Shown here: piece after piece, positions 58,035-64,000 of the stretch | Layout: each line of letters starts with the position of its first letter | Numbering within the stretch: the first letter of the stretch is position 1 | Assembly (NCBI GenBank): GCA_934445035.1 | Contig: CAKSDI010000004.1 | Location: forward strand, 1 to 64,000 | Direction: 5' to 3' | DNA from: an uncultured Eubacteriales bacterium | GTDB lineage: Bacteria; Bacillota; Clostridia; Oscillospirales; Acutalibacteraceae | Length of the DNA: 64,000 bases | Notes under the pieces: model-generated | Told to the model about the DNA's origin: nothing | The model's database searches: none | The model's input: only the letters and a program-made list of their open reading frames with translations | Made by a program: the position numbers and the translations under genes

Positions 58035-59142
58035 TTACGGTGCGCTTTTGCAGACTTATGCTTTGCAGACTTATCTGAATGAATATCCCGATTTTGACGC
58101 AGAGGTTTTAAACTATCATCCTCCTTTTTATAAGGATTGCTGGAAATTACTTCCGAAAATTACCGGTTACGGAAGCTTATATTTAAGTTGTAAAAGTTTA
58201 GCGCTGTTGGGACTCACCTGCATCAAACCAAAACGGCTTAGGCTAAAAAAGAAAAGATTTGAAAATTACAAAAAATTTGTAAAAGAAAATATCAAATGCT
58301 CAAAGCCTTATTTTTCAAAGGAGGAAATTGAAAGCGATCTATGCCCTTATGACGCTTTGATTGCCGGCAGCGACCAGATATGGAATTACAAATTGATGAG
58401 AAATAAGAAAATTGAGCAAGTCTGGTTTTTAGGGTTAGAGGGCAGCTATAAGAATGTAAAAAAAATAGCGTATGCTCCGAGCGTTGCCGATAAAATTCCT
58501 GAGGATAAAAAGGAAGAAGTTAAGAAGCTTTTAAAGGATTTTAAAGCGGTATCCGTAAGAGAAAGCTCGGATATCGGGCAGATCGAGCCGTTATACGGCG
58601 GCGAGGTCAGGAATGTGTGCGATCCGGTGTTTTTGCTTGATAAAAAAAGATGGGCGGAATTTTCAAAAGAGCCTGATATAAAAGAGCCTTATATCTGCTG
58701 CTACTTTTTAAATCCGAGCGCAGAAGACGCCAAAACCGTTAAAGAAATAAAAAGGATTACAGGGCTTAAAACAGTGCTTATCGATATTAATGACCGCGAA
58801 AAGATCAAACCCGATATCGATATATTAGACGCCGAACCTAAAGAATTCATCGGTCTTATTAAAAATGCGGAAATGGTTATAACAAACTCTTTTCATGCAA
58901 CCGCTTTTTCGGTCATATTCGAAAAAGACCTTATCGTTTTAAGAAAGAAGACCGCGAATTCAAGAATGGAAAGCCTTTTAAAGGTCGCAGGAATTTCCGA
59001 TAGAATTAAGAGCTTAAGCGAAGTTAAAAATATGAGCAAGGAAGACTTAAAAACCGATTATAATTCGGACTCTAACAAGCTTGCCGATTTTATCAAAAGC
59101 TCCGAAGATTATCTTAAATCAGCATTGAGGGAAGAAAATTGA
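57997..59142 (+). CDS. Polysaccharide pyruvyl transferase family protein
   Basis: 381 residues. N-terminal IGVITTQYASNYGALLQTYALQTYL (residues 3-27), AGSDQIWNY (about 115-123), C-terminal NAEMVITNSFHATAFSVIF (about 288-306), all PS_pyruv_trans signatures. It transfers pyruvate from PEP to a sugar as a ketal. Start GTG 57997 with GGAGG upstream, inside the polymerase gene. Overlaps the next gene by 4 bases; pyruvyl transferase plus F420H2-dehydrogenase-like protein is a usual pair in polysaccharide clusters. Confidence 0.9.
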   Translation: MKIGVITTQYASNYGALLQTYALQTYLNEYPDFDAEVLNYHPPFYKDCWKLLPKITGYGSLYLSCKSLALLGLTCIKPKRLRLKKKRFENYKKFVKENIKCSKPYFSKEEIESDLCPYDALIAGSDQIWNYKLMRNKKIEQVWFLGLEGSYKNVKKIAYAPSVADKIPEDKKEEVKKLLKDFKAVSVRESSDIGQIEPLYGGEVRNVCDPVFLLDKKRWAEFSKEPDIKEPYICCYFLNPSAEDAKTVKEIKRITGLKTVLIDINDREKIKPDIDILDAEPKEFIGLIKNAEMVITNSFHATAFSVIFEKDLIVLRKKTANSRMESLLKVAGISDRIKSLSEVKNMSKEDLKTDYNSDSNKLADFIKSSEDYLKSALREEN

Positions 59143-60293
59143 TAGAAATTAATAAAATCGAAGATCTCTGCACAGGCTGCACTGCATGCTTTAGCGTATG
59201 TCCTAAATCCGCTATAGATATGAAAGCTCGAAAAGGCGGATTTTTATATCCGGAAATAAATAGGGATAAGTGTGTAAACTGCGGACTTTGCGAAAAAGTA
59301 TGCCAGGCATATAAGGATAATGAAAATATATTTTTAAGCAGTGTAAATGCAGATTACTTTGCGGCATATGCAAAAGAAGAGTTTATGGATGAAAATTCCA
59401 CGAGCGGCGCTATTGCCTCGCTTATTATGCAGGAATTTGTAAAACAGGGCTTTAAAGTGTGCGGAGCGAGGTTAAGTGATGACTTAAAAACCGTTTATCA
59501 TAAGCTTTCCGATGATCTCGGCGATATCAAAGCCTTTGCAGGCACAAAATATTTGCAGAGTGATTTAAAATATACATATAAAGAGATAAAAAAAGAGCTT
59601 GAAACCGGCAGACCGGTTCTTTTTACCGGCGCTCCATGTCAGGCGGGCGGTCTTAAAAAATATTTAGGAAAGAATTATGAAAATTTATATATTATAGATT
59701 TTATCTGCCACGGCGTGCCCGCTCCCGGAATATGGGGAAAGTATAAAGAATATCTTGAAGAAAAGTACAAAGCAAAGCTTATAAAATATAATTTCAGGGC
59801 AAAAACAGAGGGCTGGGGCAAATTGATGCAGTCTGTCGAATTTGAGCCTTGCAGGACTTTTAAAAACTTAGGGAGAAAAAATGAATTCCATTATTGGTAT
59901 GGTCAACATTTGTCGCTTAGAAAAAGCTGCTTTAACTGCCTTTACAGGCGAAAGGACCGCGTATCGGATATCACCGTCGCCGATTTTTGGAAAATAGAAG
60001 AATATTATCCCGAAATTCCCGTAAAGCAGGGAATATCCGCAGTAATCGTCAGCACCGATAAGGGTGAAAAGCTTCTAAATTCTATTAATGATAAAATCGA
60101 GCTCATACCTGTCAGTGAAGAAAGCATATTTGAAAAAAGAAAAGAAATTCTTCAAAAATTTAAAATTCCGGCTATGAGAGAAGAATTTTTGAGCGATTCA
60201 GAAAAGCTTTCCATAAAAGAGCTTATTAAAAAATATCCGACTGAAAGCTTTTTTAAGAGAGTAAAAGATAAATTAAGATCAATGGTAAGGTAG
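59139..60293 (+). CDS. F420H2-dehydrogenase/hydrogenase beta-subunit-like Fe-S protein
   Basis: 384 residues. Two 4Fe-4S clusters at the N-terminus: CTGCTACFSVCP (about residues 10-21) and CVNCGLCEKVCQ (about 44-55), then the FrhB-type region with NSTSGAIASLIMQEF, FTGAPCQAGGLKKYL and DFICHGVPAPGIW, and a late C-x-x-C (SCFNCLY) block. Found next to pyruvyl transferases in exopolysaccharide clusters; function there unproven. Start TTG 59139 overlaps the previous stop. Confidence 0.9.
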   Translation: MIEINKIEDLCTGCTACFSVCPKSAIDMKARKGGFLYPEINRDKCVNCGLCEKVCQAYKDNENIFLSSVNADYFAAYAKEEFMDENSTSGAIASLIMQEFVKQGFKVCGARLSDDLKTVYHKLSDDLGDIKAFAGTKYLQSDLKYTYKEIKKELETGRPVLFTGAPCQAGGLKKYLGKNYENLYIIDFICHGVPAPGIWGKYKEYLEEKYKAKLIKYNFRAKTEGWGKLMQSVEFEPCRTFKNLGRKNEFHYWYGQHLSLRKSCFNCLYRRKDRVSDITVADFWKIEEYYPEIPVKQGISAVIVSTDKGEKLLNSINDKIELIPVSEESIFEKRKEILQKFKIPAMREEFLSDSEKLSIKELIKKYPTESFFKRVKDKLRSMVR

Positions 60294-60301
60294 GTGTGAT
60301 A

Positions 60302-61858
60302 ATGGGAAATTCGGCAGAGAAAAACGGCGCGCTCGCACGGTCGGCAATGCTGCTTACGGGGGTAAATGCCTTTTCAATAGTTTTTTCTTTTGTTATGGAG
60401 GCCGTGTTTGCTGCATTTTACGGAACATCTGCCGAGGCTGACGCATACACGGTGGCTGTATCGCTGCCCGTAACACTTTTTGCGGTTATAAGCGTTTCTA
60501 TTCAAACAGTTATAATTCCTCTTTATTCGAAGCTTTATTTAAAAGAAAGCAAAAAGAGCGCGGATAGCTTTATTTCCGACTTTCTTACGATTTTATGCCT
60601 GTTTACGGCTTTAGTGGTAATAATTTTTGAGGTGTTCACCGACGCGGTCGTATATGCTTTTTCACCCGGACTCAAAGTGAAAACTCACGTTCTTGCAGTC
60701 GAGCTTACAAGGATAATTGTTCCCACCATTGTTTTTTCACAGATAATAAATGTCAATACAGGCGTTTTAAATTCCAATAAAAGCTTTGCTCTTCCCGCTC
60801 TCACGTCCAATATTCAAAATGTGGTATTTGTTGTTTTTGTTATTCTTTTGCACAGCAAATTCGGGATTTTTGCCGCGATTTACGGAAACTTCGCAGGCAT
60901 ATTCCTTTCGCTTTTATATTCGATCGCTTTAAGGCGGAAATATTATAAATATAAATTTAAATTTTCCTTAAAAGATCCTTCGCTTATAAGTGCGGGCAAA
61001 ATGATAGGTCCTGTTTTTTTAGGAACAGGCGCGGCAGAAATAAACAAGCTTATAGATCGAATGATTGCTTCGTTCCTCGCAACGGGAAGTATCGCCTCGC
61101 TTAACTATGCCTCAAAGCTTACAAGCGCGATCTCCACGCTTTTAATATCCGGCGTTTCGACGGTTATTTATCCGCAAATGGCGCGCCAGGCTGCGAGCGA
61201 CGATAAAGAGGGAATGTCCGACACATTAAACCTTGCGATATCATTTTTTATCTTAATTCTTTTCCCGCTCATTATCGGAGGATATTTTCTCAGAAACGAA
61301 ATAATAAGCATTGTGTTTATGAGAGGAGCTTTTGATGAAAAGTCGGTAAGCTCTATTGCTCCGCTTTTTGTATGCTATATGGTCTGCCTTTTTTTCACGG
61401 CTTTAAGGCAGGCAAGCTCAAGGCTTTTCTATTCTTTGGAGGACTCAAAAACTCCGATGTATAACTCGCTTATCGGAATAGTAATAAATATTGTGCTTAA
61501 TCTTATTCTCGCAAAATTCTTAGGGGCGCTCGGTTTAGCGCTTGCAACCACGATATCCACCGCTGTTATCGCGTTTTTAATTCTTAAAACAGCGAAAAAA
61601 AGATTAGACGGCTTAAATTATAAAAAATCGTTTATTTTATCGTTAAAATCAGGAATTTCAGCCCTTTTAATGCTTTTAGTTCTGTCGCTTATAAAAATTC
61701 CTCTTGATAAGATTGGATTTTTCTCGTCCGGATTTAAAGGCACGCTGATTTACACTCTTTTAATGGTGCTTATAGGCGCTGCGGTATATCTTGCAAGCCT
61801 TATTGTTCTTAAAACAAAAGAAGTTAAAATTCTCAAAAAGATATTGTTGAAAAGGTAG
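60302..61858 (+). CDS. murJ: MurJ/MviN-type lipid flippase
   Basis: 518 residues with about fourteen hydrophobic segments. MATE/MVF fold typical for lipid II or polysaccharide-unit flippases: the GTSAEADAYTVAVSLPVTLFAVISV block near the N-terminus, IVPTIVFSQIINVNTGVLNSNKSFALPAL, LFFTALRQASSRLFYSLEDSKTPMYNS. Within this cluster it may move the lipid-linked repeat unit in place of Wzx, or be a second MurJ. Start ATG 60302 after AGGTAGGTG. Confidence 0.88.
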   Translation: MGNSAEKNGALARSAMLLTGVNAFSIVFSFVMEAVFAAFYGTSAEADAYTVAVSLPVTLFAVISVSIQTVIIPLYSKLYLKESKKSADSFISDFLTILCLFTALVVIIFEVFTDAVVYAFSPGLKVKTHVLAVELTRIIVPTIVFSQIINVNTGVLNSNKSFALPALTSNIQNVVFVVFVILLHSKFGIFAAIYGNFAGIFLSLLYSIALRRKYYKYKFKFSLKDPSLISAGKMIGPVFLGTGAAEINKLIDRMIASFLATGSIASLNYASKLTSAISTLLISGVSTVIYPQMARQAASDDKEGMSDTLNLAISFFILILFPLIIGGYFLRNEIISIVFMRGAFDEKSVSSIAPLFVCYMVCLFFTALRQASSRLFYSLEDSKTPMYNSLIGIVINIVLNLILAKFLGALGLALATTISTAVIAFLILKTAKKRLDGLNYKKSFILSLKSGISALLMLLVLSLIKIPLDKIGFFSSGFKGTLIYTLLMVLIGAAVYLASLIVLKTKEVKILKKILLKR

Positions 61859-61866
61859 GCTGTAAT

Positions 61867-62502
61867 ATGGATAAGCTTATTATAATCGGAGCCGGAGGGC
61901 ATTGCAGGTCGGTCGTAGATTCGCTTGATAAAACCAAGTTTGAACTTATCGGGTTTATAGACGGGCATAAAAAAGGCACCCATATGGGTCTTCCGATATT
62001 TTCCGATAATATAGAGGATATCGAAAATTATAAAAGCTATAAATATTTCGTTGCAATAGGCGACGCTTATTTCAGAAAAAAGCGTTTTGAAGAAATCAAG
62101 TCTAAAGGGCTTGAAACGATCAATATTATAGACAAAACCGCGATTGTTTCTAAAACCGTGAAAATGGGCGAGGGAAATTATATCGGAAAACTTGCTGTTA
62201 TAAACGCTTACGCAGAGCTTGGCGACAACAATATTATCAATACTAAAGCGCTCGTTGAACATTGTTGTAAAATAGGAAGTCACAACCATATCTCCACCAA
62301 CGCAACGATAAACGGCGATGTTACTTTAGGCGATGAAATATTCTTCGGCAGCTGTGCCGTAAGTAACGGTCAGTTGAAAATAGGCAGCAGGACCGTTATA
62401 GGTTCGGGAAGCGTCGTTATAAAGGATATTGAAAGCGATGTCACGGCAGTGGGAGTGCCGGCAAAGGTTATAAAAAGGAGAAGCTTAAATGAGCAAAATT
62501 AA
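61867..62502 (+). CDS. NeuD/PglD-type sugar acetyltransferase
   Basis: 211 residues. N-terminal Rossmann part KLIIIGAGGHCRSVVDSL (residues 3-20), then left-handed beta-helix hexapeptide repeats (GEGNYIGKLAVINAYAELGDNNIINTKALVEHCCKIGSHNHIS). Acetylates an amino sugar nucleotide or the sialic/legionaminic precursor. Ends inside the neuB start by 14 bases. Adjacent neuB and neuA favour a NeuD/LegH role. Confidence 0.9.
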   Translation: MDKLIIIGAGGHCRSVVDSLDKTKFELIGFIDGHKKGTHMGLPIFSDNIEDIENYKSYKYFVAIGDAYFRKKRFEEIKSKGLETINIIDKTAIVSKTVKMGEGNYIGKLAVINAYAELGDNNIINTKALVEHCCKIGSHNHISTNATINGDVTLGDEIFFGSCAVSNGQLKIGSRTVIGSGSVVIKDIESDVTAVGVPAKVIKRRSLNEQN

Positions 62503-63523
62503 AATTGTTGCAGAGATAGGCTGCAATCACAACGGCGATTTTAATATTGCAAAAGAGCTTATTATAAAAGCACAGGCCGCGGGAGCGGACGCCGTGAAAT
62601 TTCAGAGCTTTATTCCTAAAAATCTTGTTTCAAAATTTGCTCTTAAAGCTGAATATCAGAAAGAAAACGATGGCGAGGGTTCTCAGCTTGAAATGCTTGA
62701 GCGTCTGGTCTTATCAAATGAAGATTATAAAAAGCTGAAAAATTTCGCGGAAAGTATCGGTATAGAAATATTTTCAACACCCTTTGATACCGAATCTCTT
62801 GAATTTTTAAAGGGGATCGGTCAAAACATTTGGAAGATTCCTTCCGGTGAGATAACCAATCTTCCTCTGCTCGAAAAAATCACAGAAATAGACTGTGAGG
62901 ACAAGCAGATAATTTTATCAACCGGAATGTCGGTAAAACCCGAAATAGAGTTTGCCGCAGGTGTGCTATCCAAAAGTAAAAACACGGATTTTACGGTGCT
63001 TCATTGCAATACTCAATATCCCACATTGCCCGAAGATATGAATTTAAAAGCTATGTTAACTCTTAAAAATTATGTTCCGAAGAATTGGCATATCGGGCTT
63101 TCGGATCATTCTGAGGGCACTGTCGCCGCGGTTGCCGCAGTGGCAATCGGCGCAGAGTTTATCGAAAAGCATTTTACCCTTGATAAAAATTTGCCCGGTC
63201 CCGACCACAAAGCTTCCGTGACTCCCCACGAGCTTGAAAAGCTTGTGTCAGATGTGAGAAAAGCGGAGATCATGCTTGGCGACGGTGAAAAAAAGGTTAC
63301 CGATTCCGAAAAAGCGAATAAATTTGTTGCGAGAAAATCTATAGTTGCAAAAAGGGATATAAAAAAGGGAGAAAGCTTTACTGAAGATAATATCACCTGC
63401 AAGAGGCCGGGGAATGGAATACCGCCTATATATTGGTATGAATTGATCGGCAAAAAAGCCGAAAAAGACTTTTCGGAAGATGAACTTATTTCCTGCAAAG
63501 GAGTTAAAAGAGAAGATGAATAA
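62489..63523 (+). CDS. neuB: N-acetylneuraminate/legionaminate synthase
   Basis: 344 residues. PEP-dependent condensing enzyme. N-terminal TIM barrel: IVAEIGCNHNGDFNIAKELI (residues 5-24), AVKFQSF, FSTPFDTESLEFL, WKIPSGEITNLPLL, LHCNTQYPT, IGLSDHSEGT, AVAIGAEFIEKHFTLDKNLPGPDHKAS; C-terminal SAF domain (about 285-344). Whether the product is N-acetylneuraminic, legionaminic or pseudaminic acid cannot be read from motifs alone; the PglE-like and PglD-like genes favour legionaminic type. Start ATG 62489 overlaps neuD. Confidence 0.92.
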   Translation: MSKIKIVAEIGCNHNGDFNIAKELIIKAQAAGADAVKFQSFIPKNLVSKFALKAEYQKENDGEGSQLEMLERLVLSNEDYKKLKNFAESIGIEIFSTPFDTESLEFLKGIGQNIWKIPSGEITNLPLLEKITEIDCEDKQIILSTGMSVKPEIEFAAGVLSKSKNTDFTVLHCNTQYPTLPEDMNLKAMLTLKNYVPKNWHIGLSDHSEGTVAAVAAVAIGAEFIEKHFTLDKNLPGPDHKASVTPHELEKLVSDVRKAEIMLGDGEKKVTDSEKANKFVARKSIVAKRDIKKGESFTEDNITCKRPGNGIPPIYWYELIGKKAEKDFSEDELISCKGVKREDE

Positions 63524-64000
63524 TCTTGCAATTATTCCCGCAAGAAGCGGATCAAAAGGTTTAAAAAACAAAAATATTCTGAATCTTTGCGGAAAACCGT
63601 TAATGTATTATTCTATAACTGCCGCTATAAAAAGCGGTGTGTTTGAAGAAGTGATCGTTTCGACAGATTCTTCCGAGTATGCCGAGATAGCGAAAGAGTG
63701 CGGAGCAAAAATTCCTTTTTTAAGAAGCAAAGAAAATTCTTCCGATAAAGCTTCTTCCTGGGATACGGTGTTAGAAGTGCTTAAATGTTACGAAAAAATC
63801 GGAAAAAGCTTCGAAAACATTTGTCTTTTACAGCCAACTTCTCCTTTAAGGGATGAAACAGATATAAAAAATGCCTATGATCTGATAAAAAAAGGTGCAA
63901 AAGCCGCGGTGAGCGTATGCGAATCGGAACATTCACCGCTTTTAGTCAACTCTTTGCCTGATGACAGAAGTATGGAAAACTTTTTATCGGAAAGCGGAAA
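63516..64000 (+). CDS. neuA: CMP-sialic/legionaminic acid synthetase, 5' part (cut by window end)
   Basis: First ~161 codons. MNNLAIIPARSGSKGLKNKNI at the N-terminus (nucleotide-binding PARxGSKG), KPLMYYSITAAIKSGVFEEVIVSTD, LLQPTSPLRDETDI: NeuA-type cytidylyltransferase. Start ATG 63516 overlaps the neuB stop by 8 bases. The gene continues past the window. Confidence 0.92.
   Translation, partial: MNNLAIIPARSGSKGLKNKNILNLCGKPLMYYSITAAIKSGVFEEVIVSTDSSEYAEIAKECGAKIPFLRSKENSSDKASSWDTVLEVLKCYEKIGKSFENICLLQPTSPLRDETDIKNAYDLIKKGAKAAVSVCESEHSPLLVNSLPDDRSMENFLSESG

Overview
The window looks like a chromosomal segment of a Clostridia-type Firmicute, probably of the Oscillospirales/Ruminococcaceae kind. 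The support is moderate-to-low G+C (about 40-45% by eye), strong AGGAGG-type ribosome sites, many GTG/TTG starts, TTGACA/TATAAT promoters, rubrerythrin, a SpoIID-like protein, the origin-proximal order mnmE-mnmG-rsmG-noc, and interspersed palindromic repeats of the GGCTCCCTC..GAGGGAGCC type. The species cannot be named from sequence alone.

Layout. 1-8400: 3' end of a 23S rRNA gene with no 5S gene after it, a FucO-like dehydrogenase, rubrerythrin, two SLOG-type proteins, then an accessory patch of tiny XRE/RHH regulators, an orphan copy of the secA 3' end, a DUF4160/DUF2442 pair, a secreted coiled-coil protein and an LtaS/MdoB-type transferase. 8400-15360 (mostly minus): a tightly overlapping operon HprK-like kinase - PqqD-like protein - S24/S26 peptidase - prfC, then a C26 amidotransferase, an M14 peptidase, a Nudix hydrolase, and a tandem array of three tiny XRE genes with back-to-back promoters and palindromic operators. 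15370-24010: secA-apbE, NusG_II/Gx transporter, asnB, a methyltransferase, hslO and five tRNA genes. 24190-31830: XRE/membrane-protein pair, an AraC regulator divergent from an AroD-like/MDR/SDR operon, a SpoIID-like peptidoglycan-binding protein with an Ig-like partner, and a GH63-like glycosidase. 31870-33414: a DUF6883-type toxin with three immunity-gene copies separated by decayed toxin tails. 33950-46390: tRNA-Pro with a partial duplicate, NagD-type HAD, GH25 lysozyme, MoxR-DUF58-TgpA operon (the transglutaminase domain lacks catalytic Cys and His), mnmE-mnmG-rsmG, noc. 46390-48670: hsp20, a PucR-type regulator, a YfcE-type phosphoesterase. 48858-64000: a long plus-strand surface-polysaccharide cluster, cut by the window end inside a neuA-like gene.

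The polysaccharide genes work together: PglE-like aminotransferase, PIG-L deacetylase, PglC/WbaP-like initiating transferase, formyltransferase, glycosyltransferases, UDP-glucose dehydrogenase, Wzy-like polymerase, pyruvyl transferase, F420H2-type Fe-S protein, MurJ-type flippase, then NeuD-NeuB-NeuA for a sialic/legionaminic-type acid.

The most unusual signals are (1) a family of five ~72-residue XRE proteins with an almost invariant C-terminal tail (NVSADYILGLPDLPYPKR, first residues slightly variable) but divergent DNA-binding parts, four of them facing a consensus promoter with a private palindromic operator; (2) a 274-bp TA-flanked MITE in three full copies plus three end-remnants, each remnant placed at the promoter or ribosome site of a gene; (3) the toxin-tail/immunity tandem array; (4) the copied secA 3' end.
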